NCBI GenBank assembly: GCA_026645815.1
Contig: JAPKMR010000003.1
Location: 62,001-126,000 of the forward strand
DNA length: 64,000 nucleotides
Source of the DNA: Anaerolineae bacterium
GTDB taxonomy: Bacteria; Chloroflexota; Anaerolineae; B4-G1; SLSP01
Reading direction: 5' to 3'
The translations under genes were made by a program, and so were the position numbers. The notes beneath the pieces are model-generated. The model had not been told where the DNA came from, did not search any database, and saw only the letters and a program-made list of their open reading frames with translations. This document shows, piece by piece, positions 6,827-14,022 of the stretch (within the stretch, counting starts at the first letter, position 1; every line of letters begins with the position of its first letter).

Positions 6827-8850
6827 AACACCTGAATCTGCTATCACTCCTGGCGCTATTATGGCTCATTCCGACATGCAACCGTAACGCCGTTCCAACT
6901 CCCATCGCAGGTGATTTCGTGCCGGGAGAACACCAGGCTTTTTTCATTGATGTCGCTGAAGAGGGTGGTGTTTGGCTGGCACCGGATACACTGAATGCAC
7001 TTGGGGTAGATGTAAACGCGGCTGACGCGCCAGCACTGCGGCTTTCCTGGAACGGACAGACCGTGCCAACGCGCAGCGTCGAAGATGAAGGAAAATGGGG
7101 GCTTTTCTTCTTTGCGCCCGCTTTCCACACGCGCTACACTCAGGAAACCAGTTTCTTGCTAGAACTCGACGCCACAGATACCCCGATTCCCACACAGACG
7201 CCGGCGGAGGCGACGATGCCTGCTCTTCCGGGGTTGACGCAAGTCACCTGGGAAGAAGACCGGCGCTATTTTCCCCAGGCTACTGCGGAAATTCCGTGGC
7301 TATGGCAACCCATCTATGCGCCCGGAGAGATTGCCCACACGCTCAGCCTCACCAACGCGGTAGCAGGTCCCATGACTGTGACCGTGCGCTTGTGGAGCCA
7401 CACTCGCTTCACGCCGACGCCGGACCACCGGTTGCAGCTCTATTGGGATGAAGAGCTCAAAGGGCAATGGGAATGGGCAGGGCAGGGCATGCAGACCCTG
7501 ACTGCAAGCTGGGATGAAGCCACGCCCCAGGGTAATCATACACTTACCCTGAACACACCTGCTGTCAGCGAGAGCGGCATAGCCATCGTCTGGATTGATG
7601 GATGGGATATCACCTATCCTCATGCCTCTGTACCCCCAAACGGATTGTTACAGGCGCAGGGCGCTACACTCAGCGCCGGAGAAGAGGGGTTGATGGTCCT
7701 CGATGTCACCGAAGGGCTTGCACCTGTTCATCTGGGGAAGACTGCTCCGGATGGGAATATCGGTGTGGAACCAGGGCATCGCTATTGGATCGGCAATTTT
7801 GAGGCAGCAACCACACCCGTGAGGGTGCGCCCCCCTCTGAGCCTGGATGTAGCTTCACTGGCGGATACAACTTATCTGGTGATTGCCCCAACTGCCGCCC
7901 ACGAAACCCTGGAGCCTTTGCTGGCACACCGGCGGGCAGAAGGGCTGGTGACCGCCATGGTCACGCCACAGGCAATATACGATACCTTTGGCGCAGGGCG
8001 TGCCGAACCGGCAGCCATCAACGCCCTCGTGCAAAGCTTGCCAGCATTGCGCTACTTGTTGCTCGCCGGCGATGCCGTCGCCGACCCGGCAGGCTACGAT
8101 ACTGAAGGTCAGCAATTGCGCGTGGTTGCTCCCTTCACCCGCACAGCGGTGCTCGGCGAGACTCCAGCCGATGGGCGCTACAGTGTCAATGCTGAGGGTT
8201 TTCCCACCGTTGCCGTGGGACGCTTCCCTGCCGAGACGGTCGCGGGGATCAAAGCCCTGGTCGAAAAGACCTTACTCTGGGAGACCACGGAGGAGACCCC
8301 AACGGTGGTCTTGGTCACCGATAATGAGCTCCGTTTTAGCGACATGCTGGATGCAATCATACCGCTGATCTCGGGCGGGGAGGACGCTGAGCGCATAGAT
8401 TCCGGCGAAGAGCGTAGCCGCGAGCGGTTGCTGGAAGCCCTCAATCGCGGACCAACGTGGTTCAATTACACCGGACATGGCAGTCTCACCCGGCTCTGCG
8501 ATGAGGAGATTCTGACCATCAATGACGGAGAGAACTGGAAGCAGCCTTCAGTTGTGGTTGCCTGGACCTGCCTCGCCGGGCATTTTGCACATCCGACGCA
8601 GGCCTCTATCGCAGAAGCCTGGATGCAAACCGCCGGTGGTGGCGCAGTAGCATTCCTGGGCCCGGTAGGAGAAACGACCACCTTCGAGCAGCGTCCTGCA
8701 GCCCAGGCTTTCTATGCGGCGTTGCCGCAACAACGCCGCATCGGTGACGCCTGGCTCAAAGCCATCCAAACCGAGACCGGCGCGCCTGATGTGCGCTGGG
8801 GTTTCCTTGTTCTGGGGGATCCCGCACTAGATGTCAAACCAGGACCTTGA
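6823..8850 (+). CDS. Second secreted C25-family (gingipain-like) protease, possible lipoprotein
   Basis: The ATG at 6823 overlaps the stop of the previous gene (ATGA), pointing to translational coupling; the longer ORF from 6742 lies inside that gene. The N-terminus MKHLNLLSLLALLWLIPTC looks like a signal peptide with a non-canonical lipobox ending in Thr-Cys. Of 675 residues, about 60-390 form a beta-rich region. The C25 domain follows, with YLLLAGDAVADP, FNYTGHGSL (His552), VVAWTCLAGHF (Cys583) and FLVLGDPALDV. The layout parallels the protease at 2657-5215, but it is shorter and lacks the YLPLV motif. Its tight coupling to the S26-like fusion suggests that the two act together, for example in processing surface proteins; that is inference. 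Confidence 0.85.
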   Translation: MKHLNLLSLLALLWLIPTCNRNAVPTPIAGDFVPGEHQAFFIDVAEEGGVWLAPDTLNALGVDVNAADAPALRLSWNGQTVPTRSVEDEGKWGLFFFAPAFHTRYTQETSFLLELDATDTPIPTQTPAEATMPALPGLTQVTWEEDRRYFPQATAEIPWLWQPIYAPGEIAHTLSLTNAVAGPMTVTVRLWSHTRFTPTPDHRLQLYWDEELKGQWEWAGQGMQTLTASWDEATPQGNHTLTLNTPAVSESGIAIVWIDGWDITYPHASVPPNGLLQAQGATLSAGEEGLMVLDVTEGLAPVHLGKTAPDGNIGVEPGHRYWIGNFEAATTPVRVRPPLSLDVASLADTTYLVIAPTAAHETLEPLLAHRRAEGLVTAMVTPQAIYDTFGAGRAEPAAINALVQSLPALRYLLLAGDAVADPAGYDTEGQQLRVVAPFTRTAVLGETPADGRYSVNAEGFPTVAVGRFPAETVAGIKALVEKTLLWETTEETPTVVLVTDNELRFSDMLDAIIPLISGGEDAERIDSGEERSRERLLEALNRGPTWFNYTGHGSLTRLCDEEILTINDGENWKQPSVVVAWTCLAGHFAHPTQASIAEAWMQTAGGGAVAFLGPVGETTTFEQRPAAQAFYAALPQQRRIGDAWLKAIQTETGAPDVRWGFLVLGDPALDVKPGP

Positions 8851-8870
8851 AAAGTCACTCGCCGCCTGTG

Positions 8871-8909
8871 TGTGATTGGCGACGCGGCAAAACTGCGTCG
8901 CCAATCACA
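8871..8909. terminator. Hairpin downstream of the second C25 protease
   Basis: TGTGATTGGCGACGC and GCGTCGCCAATCACA form a perfect 15-bp stem with a nine-base loop, 20 bases after the stop codon. There is no T-run, so it could terminate with help or protect the 3 prime end. Confidence 0.6.
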
Positions 8910-9024
8910 GACATTGTCTGCATCGCCACCGAGGAGCAGAAATACGGAAGAAACGCCTCCAACCTTGCTCCTTTTGGGGTCTATTTCAGTTTTGAATGCC
9001 CCCTTCCCTTCTTTTGCTTCCCAC

Positions 9025-9053
9025 TGGACACGGATTTTGAAAAAGGGTATACT
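9025..9053 (+). promoter_or_regulatory. Promoter candidate for the molybdenum hydroxylase operon
   Basis: TGGACA at 9025-9030 and TATACT at 9048-9053 are separated by 17 bases. The predicted start lies near 9060, leaving a leader of about 360 bases before the first gene. Confidence 0.5.
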
Positions 9054-9422
9054 AAAGTGGTCAGACATCTGGTGAACCTTAAGAAAAGCCTTGCCCGGCA
9101 ACGCAAAGTATCCCTACAAGAAAACACAAAACCGCGTGAGCACAGAGATACGCTGCAGTGTCGTGCTCTCCAGAGGTGAAGATCTACTGAAGAGTCTGAA
9201 CAGTCTGACTGTATGATGATCTATGAAATCGTGCAATGAGGGGGTATCACAAGATTGTCAGACAGTTGCAACAGTTAAATAGGGGCGGCAGTGCTTTCGA
9301 GGGATGAAAGCCTGTATCAGGCTGATCGTCCACCGGCCAATGATCCTGAAACACCTGCGGCATTTCGACTTTGAGATCCTTTGCCTATCCACTCACATAA
9401 GATTTATATCCTGAGGTTAACG

Positions 9423-9908
9423 ATGAGACTGGAATTTACGCTGAATCACAAACCGATGTTATTGGAAGAGCTGGCTGATGATATCTTGCTCCTGGATTTA
9501 CTGCGCGAGGTTTTGGGGCTTACCGGCACCAAACGGGGTTGCGATACTGGTTCCTGTGGTGCCTGCTCAGTACTGGTGGATGGGAAACTCACCCGTGCCT
9601 GTCGAACGCCTGCGGCAAAAGTCGCCAACTGCCACGTGATTACCATCGAAGGGCTGCGTGCCCCCGATGGTGGTCCCAATGATATGCAACGCGCCTTTGT
9701 GGAATTTGGAGCGGTGCAATGCGGCTTCTGCACGCCGGGCATGGTTATCGCCGCCGAGGCATTGCTACTGAAAAACCCGAACCCTTCACGTGAGGAAATC
9801 CGCAAAGCCATCATGGGCAACCTCTGTCGCTGCACAGGCTATCAGCAGATTGTGGATGCTATTGAAGTCACCGCGCAGCGGCGCGCCGCTGCCCAGAGAG
9901 GAGAATAG
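9423..9908 (+). CDS. [2Fe-2S] subunit of a xanthine dehydrogenase/CO dehydrogenase-family enzyme
   Basis: The 161-residue protein carries both iron-sulfur sites of the small subunit. The plant-type ferredoxin site is GCDTGSCGACSVLVDGK followed by RAC, and the C-terminal site is CGFCTPGM with LCRCTGY. It passes electrons from the molybdenum centre. The start at 9423 is preferred because GAGG lies six bases before it; the ORF-track start at 9381 has no such site. The molybdopterin subunit begins two bases after the stop. The third usual partner, the FAD-binding medium subunit, is not encoded here, so the electron acceptor is unknown. Confidence 0.92.
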   Translation: MRLEFTLNHKPMLLEELADDILLLDLLREVLGLTGTKRGCDTGSCGACSVLVDGKLTRACRTPAAKVANCHVITIEGLRAPDGGPNDMQRAFVEFGAVQCGFCTPGMVIAAEALLLKNPNPSREEIRKAIMGNLCRCTGYQQIVDAIEVTAQRRAAAQRGE

Positions 9909-9910
9909 GC

Positions 9911-12193
9911 ATGGCAGACCTGAAGGTCATCGGCAAGCAAGAGACGCAAAATGTGGATGGTTTGGCGCGCGCGATGGGCGAGGCTCGCTATGTCTGCGAT
10001 ATGCACATACCGGGTATGCTGATCGCCAAAGCGCTGCGGAGTTCCCTGCCCCACGCCCGCATTGCACACCTCGATGTGGCGCCCGCTTTGCAGGTACCGG
10101 GTGTAAGAGCGGTCATCACCCAGGCGGATTTCGAAGGGCATAGCAATTTTGGTTGGCCCATCAAAGATGCCTACGCACTGGCTTATGAGCGTGTGCGCCA
10201 TGTGGGTGAAGCCATCGCCGTCGTCGCGGCAGAAACCGAAGCCGCGGCACAGGCTGGTGTAGCCGCCATCAAGGTGACACTGGAACCTCTGCCTGTCGTA
10301 AGCGATATGCACCGAGCGCTCGACCCCGATGCGCCAATCATCCCACAGGCACCCCCTACCGGCAAAGGCAATCTGTGCGATGTCTCGATTTTGCGCAATG
10401 GCGACCCCGCGCCCATTCTAGCGGAATGCCCGGTCATCCTGGATGAAAATTACTTAACGCCGCACCAGGAACATGTCTACCTCGAAACCGAAGGAGCGCT
10501 TGCCATTCCAGAACCCGATGGAAGTGTGACCATCTTCTCGAACAACCAAAGCCCCTTTATCAACCGCGATACTGTTGCCGCCCTGATCGCGCTCCCCCCC
10601 GAGCAGGTTCGGGTAATCCAACCGCCCATCGGCGGCACCTTTGGCGGCAAAGATGATGTACTCTACCAGACCTCAGCGCAGGTTGCCCGATTAGCAATGA
10701 TGACGGGACGTCCGGTCCGGCTCATTTTCGAGCGCACCGAATCCATGATCGCATCTTATAAGCGGCAAGCGATGGACATTCACCTGCGCCTAGGCGCCGA
10801 TGAGCAAGGCAATCTGCAAGCCGCGCAAGCCACCATGTTAGCCGACAGTGGCGCCTACGCTTCCATGACCTCTATGGCGGCATGGCGTGCCACGATGCAC
10901 GCGGCGGGCGCCTATCGCTACCGGGCAGTGCATGTGGATACACAGGTGCTCTACACCAATAACGGCTACTCAGGCGCCTTCCGGGGCTTCGGCAATACCG
11001 CTGCTGTAGCGGCGATAGAAATTGCCATAGATGAACTCGCCCACCGGTTAGGCCGTGATCCGATAGAGTTCCGACTGCAAAACTGCCTCCGCACAGGTGA
11101 TCGCACGATGGCCGGCGACGAACTCTCCCAAGAGGCGGGATTGACAGCGTGCCTGGAATGGGTACGCGAGCGCGCCGACTGGGATCATAAGCGCGCCAGC
11201 TATGCGGTACAGCCCGCCGACGCCGCCGTGCGACGCGGACTTGGCGTTGCGGCTTATTTCCATGGCAGCGGTTTGGGCGGTGAAGGTCTGGATTATGCTG
11301 CGAGCACCATCGCGGTCGAAGCCGATTACAGCATCGCGGTAACCTCTGGGCTAACCGATTTCGGGCAAGGTAGCCGCACGGTCTTTACACTCATCGCCGC
11401 GGAGACGCTTGGGGTGGCCCTTGAACGCGTCCATATTCTGCGCCCCGATACACGCACAGCGCTCGACTCAGGTCCTACGGTAGCCTCACGCTCCTCCATC
11501 ATCGGCGGCAATGCTGTGGCGCTCGCGTCACAGAAGCTACTGCACCTGCTCACACTCGCTGCCGCAGATGCCTTGCAGTGTGCGCCCGAACAGATTCTGC
11601 TCGAAGGGGAAACCTTCATTGGTCCCAGCGAGGAACCGCTCACATTTGAACAGGTTGTGAATCACGCGCGCGCCATGGGCTTTCAACTTTCGGTAGCAGC
11701 ACGCTGGCAAATGCCAGAGATTCACTGGGACTTTGAGACCGGCACCGGGAAGCCGTACTTTGGCTATGTTTTCGGAGCACAGATCGCCGAAGTAGAGGTG
11801 AACATCAAGACCGGAAGAGTGCGCGTCACGGGAATCTGGGCGGCGCACGATGGAGGAAAAATTCTCTATCCACGCGGCGCCATGGGGCAGATGTATGGCG
11901 CCATCGCGATGGGGTTGGGATTTGCGCTAATGGAAGGCTATCGCTTCGAGAATGCGCTCCCTCAGACGACCAATCTCAGTACGTATCGCATACCACGCGC
12001 CACGGATGTGCCGGAAATCGAGGGAACCTTTATCCAAACACAGCAGGGGTTGGGACCCTTTGGGGCGAAAAACCTTGCTGAACCGGTGATGGTGGGCACA
12101 GCGCCAGCGATTGCCAACGCCGTGTTCCAGGCAACCGGCATCCGCGTACGACAATTCCCCATCACCCCAGAGCTGCTCAAAGCGAAGGGGTAA
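9911..12193 (+). CDS. Molybdopterin-binding subunit of a xanthine dehydrogenase-family hydroxylase
   Basis: At 760 residues this has the expected length of the large subunit. Recognisable segments are PIGGTFGGKDD, the SGAFRGFGNTAAVAAIE cofactor-contact region, DFGQGSRT, and near the C-terminus GPFGAKNLAEP. The last carries the glutamate that acts as base in the family, although the usual GxKGxGE is altered to AKNLAE. Active-site side chains do not reveal the substrate: purines, aldehydes, nicotinate-like heterocycles or CO-type substrates cannot be told apart here. The CO-dehydrogenase cysteine loop is not evident. It forms an operon with the Fe-S subunit. Maturation genes for the cofactor are not in the window. 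A perfect 18-bp hairpin ends the operon. Confidence 0.9.
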   Translation: MADLKVIGKQETQNVDGLARAMGEARYVCDMHIPGMLIAKALRSSLPHARIAHLDVAPALQVPGVRAVITQADFEGHSNFGWPIKDAYALAYERVRHVGEAIAVVAAETEAAAQAGVAAIKVTLEPLPVVSDMHRALDPDAPIIPQAPPTGKGNLCDVSILRNGDPAPILAECPVILDENYLTPHQEHVYLETEGALAIPEPDGSVTIFSNNQSPFINRDTVAALIALPPEQVRVIQPPIGGTFGGKDDVLYQTSAQVARLAMMTGRPVRLIFERTESMIASYKRQAMDIHLRLGADEQGNLQAAQATMLADSGAYASMTSMAAWRATMHAAGAYRYRAVHVDTQVLYTNNGYSGAFRGFGNTAAVAAIEIAIDELAHRLGRDPIEFRLQNCLRTGDRTMAGDELSQEAGLTACLEWVRERADWDHKRASYAVQPADAAVRRGLGVAAYFHGSGLGGEGLDYAASTIAVEADYSIAVTSGLTDFGQGSRTVFTLIAAETLGVALERVHILRPDTRTALDSGPTVASRSSIIGGNAVALASQKLLHLLTLAAADALQCAPEQILLEGETFIGPSEEPLTFEQVVNHARAMGFQLSVAARWQMPEIHWDFETGTGKPYFGYVFGAQIAEVEVNIKTGRVRVTGIWAAHDGGKILYPRGAMGQMYGAIAMGLGFALMEGYRFENALPQTTNLSTYRIPRATDVPEIEGTFIQTQQGLGPFGAKNLAEPVMVGTAPAIANAVFQATGIRVRQFPITPELLKAKG

Positions 12194-12198
12194 ATAAG

Positions 12199-12241
12199 TT
12201 GGGGGTTTTGCGCGCGATCAAACCGCGCGCAAAACCCCCAA
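12199..12241. terminator. Bidirectional terminator between convergent genes
   Basis: TTGGGGGTTTTGCGCGCG and its exact complement form an 18-bp stem with a seven-base loop, between the converging hydroxylase and thyX stops, which are only 54 bases apart. It likely serves both strands. Confidence 0.75.
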
Positions 12242-12247
12242 GAAGGT

Positions 12248-12883
12248 TCAATCCACCTCAAAGAACGCTGGGTACTGTGTGCTCAGGCTCTGCAACACCG
12301 CACCGAAAATCGCCGGGCTGTGAGGAGCTATTTGTCTGAGCATCTCTACGGCGACGGCGCGAATCTCCCATTGCGCCTCCGGCGTGATACGCAACCGAAA
12401 GAAATGCAGCAGCTCACGGAAATTCATCGTCACGATGATGCGGGTGGTGGTGGCATTGGGTAAGACAAAGCGCGCATCCTCCTTGCGCACGCCGCGCTCG
12501 CGCAAGCCCTGGTATGCTGTTTGAACGCGCCCCGCAAACTCCTCCCAAATGCGCAATGCTTCCGGGTCGCCAGCAATGGCCTCCGGCAGTACCCACTCCG
12601 GCGCCGCCATATCCACATAACGCTGGCTTTCCTGGCTATATGAAGCCAAACGGTGCCGCACCAACTGGTGACTGCACGCGCGGCTGATACCGCTGAGTTC
12701 AAAGGTGGCGGCAGCATGTTCAATAATGCTTTCATGTCCATCGCGTAAGCGCGCCCGGATAAATGCACCGGCATCGCCACGAGATTCGCTCCGGTAACAT
12801 ACCCGCCCGGCATGCTCGATCAACTCCTCTGGAGCGCCCGTACCACGCAGGTAATGTGTGAGTGCCAGTAACTCGACACGCAT
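12248..12883 (-). CDS. thyX: FAD-dependent thymidylate synthase ThyX
   Basis: ThyX makes dTMP from dUMP with methylene-tetrahydrofolate and reduced FAD. The signature RHRxxSxxxxSxR is present as RHRLASYSQESQR (residues 76-88). It is flanked by HESIIEHAAATFEL, which corresponds to the substrate- and flavin-contact region, and NFRELLHFFRLR toward the C-terminus. Length (211 residues) fits the family. It begins one base after the stop of the cytidylate-kinase-like gene, so the two are translationally coupled and join two steps of pyrimidine nucleotide metabolism. No thyA is present in the window. Confidence 0.96.
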   Translation of the reverse strand: MRVELLALTHYLRGTGAPEELIEHAGRVCYRSESRGDAGAFIRARLRDGHESIIEHAAATFELSGISRACSHQLVRHRLASYSQESQRYVDMAAPEWVLPEAIAGDPEALRIWEEFAGRVQTAYQGLRERGVRKEDARFVLPNATTTRIIVTMNFRELLHFFRLRITPEAQWEIRAVAVEMLRQIAPHSPAIFGAVLQSLSTQYPAFFEVD

Positions 12884-12884
12884 C

Positions 12885-13544
12885 CTAGATACCTAATCCA
12901 AGCCGTAAGTGGCTGAGTGCATTGACGATAATCTGCACCGAGGCATCTACACCCCATTTACCACTATTGAGCACCAGGTGGTAGTTCAGCGGATCAGCCC
13001 AATCAATGCCATAGAAATTCTTCAGGTAAGCAGCTGTTGTCTGGTCGTTGTTGCGGGTAAGCGCTTCAGATTCACTGATGCTGATTCCCTGCTGCGCCTG
13101 TACGCGCATCACACGCGCGCCCAGCGTCGCCTCGATGCGCACATGCAGCACATCGGGCATGTCGCGCAGGATTGCCTGCCCGCCACGCCCCAAGATAACG
13201 ACGTTGCCATGCTTGTGCGCTGCGCGAACGGTGCTCTGGATCATGTTAATGCAGGCAACTTCGTTGAGTTCGGAAACGGTGAGCTCTTGTTGCCCGGTTG
13301 GGCCAATCGTCCACGTCTCCACCTGTGCCACAGCGCGTGGAGCAAAAAGGCGGTTGAAAAAGCCTCGGACCTTGTAATTCTCCTCAGAAAAATCAACCAG
13401 CTCGTGCTCCGAAAGCCCGACCTGCTCCGCGACCTGGAGCATCATTTTCTTATCGAAGTACTGGTACCCCAAAATTTCACAAAGCCGTTGAGCAATTTCA
13501 TCACCGCCGCTGCCATACTGTCTGGAAATTGTTATTACCGCCAT
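12885..13544 (-). CDS. Cytidylate kinase-like protein
   Basis: Start set at 13544 (MAVITISRQYGSGGDEIA), where GGAGGG precedes the ATG. The ORF track starts 16 codons earlier without an RBS. The glycine-rich SRQYGSGG is the nucleotide-binding loop of the cytidylate-kinase-like family. Further family features are YFDKKMMLQVAEQVGLSEHEL and VVILGRGGQAILRD. The protein is 219 residues. These proteins are related to CMP kinase but often differ in function, so the exact phosphorylation target is open. It is the first gene of a two-gene operon with thyX. Confidence 0.85.
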   Translation of the reverse strand: MAVITISRQYGSGGDEIAQRLCEILGYQYFDKKMMLQVAEQVGLSEHELVDFSEENYKVRGFFNRLFAPRAVAQVETWTIGPTGQQELTVSELNEVACINMIQSTVRAAHKHGNVVILGRGGQAILRDMPDVLHVRIEATLGARVMRVQAQQGISISESEALTRNNDQTTAAYLKNFYGIDWADPLNYHLVLNSGKWGVDASVQIIVNALSHLRLGLGI

Positions 13545-13807
13545 CGTTTCCCTCCTGTTCTGGTGCTCGCGCATGAAGTTGATATGCGCCATAATTGAGA
13601 CGAATTCTCACTTTCAGTATACTTGAGATTTGATAAGTTGACCATTGCGAATTGGGTATAGGACAAATTATTGGGAAGTTCAGAGCTCGTATTGGTGAGG
13701 CCATGCGTTTAGACACTTTGACGCGCCAAAGAGACGCGGAGGGTGTTCTTTTATTTTCGTGGACGGGCGAAGCCTCACCGCGAAAATCACGCTTGCATAA
13801 AGAAGCG

Positions 13808-13840
13808 CCGAGTACGGCGGCGCAGAGTACGGCGGCGCAG
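13808..13840. repeat. Short tandem repeat, 15-bp unit
   Basis: GAGTACGGCGGCGCA occurs twice in tandem, followed by a partial third GAG. It lies upstream of the palindromic element, in non-coding DNA. Confidence 0.6.
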
Positions 13841-13924
13841 AGAGTTGAGCGCTGATGCGGGTTATTTGCAAGTGATAATCCTCTTAAAGAGGCTCTGCAA
13901 AACAGGCGAAGAGGATCCTTCCTT

Positions 13925-14015
13925 GTGTTTTTTGAACGCGGCGCCGAATACGGCGCCGCGTTCAAAAACACTTTTCTATCAGACGAAGCCAGGCGAACGT
14001 GCCGCGCCTGAAAGG
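13925..14015 (+). repeat. Palindromic dispersed element, copy A
   Basis: The hairpin core at 13925-13971 runs from GTGTTTTTTGAACGCGGCG to its near-complement ending AAAAACAC. A right arm follows: CTTTTCTATCAGACGAAG, then AGGC, CGTGCCGCGCCTGAAAGG. The right arm aligns with the copy at 33412-33492 over about 50 bases while the cores are unrelated. This copy sits just downstream of the minus-strand oxidoreductase gene and may double as its terminator. Confidence 0.7.
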
Positions 14016-14022
14016 AGAGGGC

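Larger units (their letters stand above)
8851..9422. other. Long intergenic region before the molybdenum hydroxylase genes
   Basis: Of these 572 bases, the first part holds the hairpin at 8871-8909 and a promoter at 9025-9053. The remaining 360 bases before the start at 9423 have no supported ORF. The 110-codon ORF from 8847 has no RBS and runs through the hairpin. This could be a long untranslated leader or hold an unrecognised RNA; I could not fold a known riboswitch class from it. Confidence 0.5.
13545..14022. other. Intergenic region rich in short repeats and a palindromic element
   Basis: The 478 bases hold a possible minus-strand promoter for the kinase/thyX operon (AGTATA at 13616-13621, the complement of TATACT). 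There is also a two-fold direct repeat of GAGTACGGCGGCGCA around 13808-13840 and the palindromic element at 13925-14015. ORF-track entries here read through repeats and have no RBS. Confidence 0.6.

Noticed and set aside
6024-6831. Long minus-strand ORFs opposite the Pro/Thr-rich fusion protein
   Set aside because: They are shadows of the biased PTPTP codons in the real plus-strand gene.
8847-9179. 110-codon ORF after the second C25 protease
   Set aside because: It reads through the 15-bp hairpin and the promoter, has no RBS and no protein-like composition.
8871-12241. Perfect hairpins at 8871, 12199, 20460, 25562 and 35661 as further members of the mobile palindrome family
   Set aside because: They lack the shared arms (GTGCGTTT, CACTTTT, TCAGAC) and sit right after stop codons, so they are treated as ordinary terminators.
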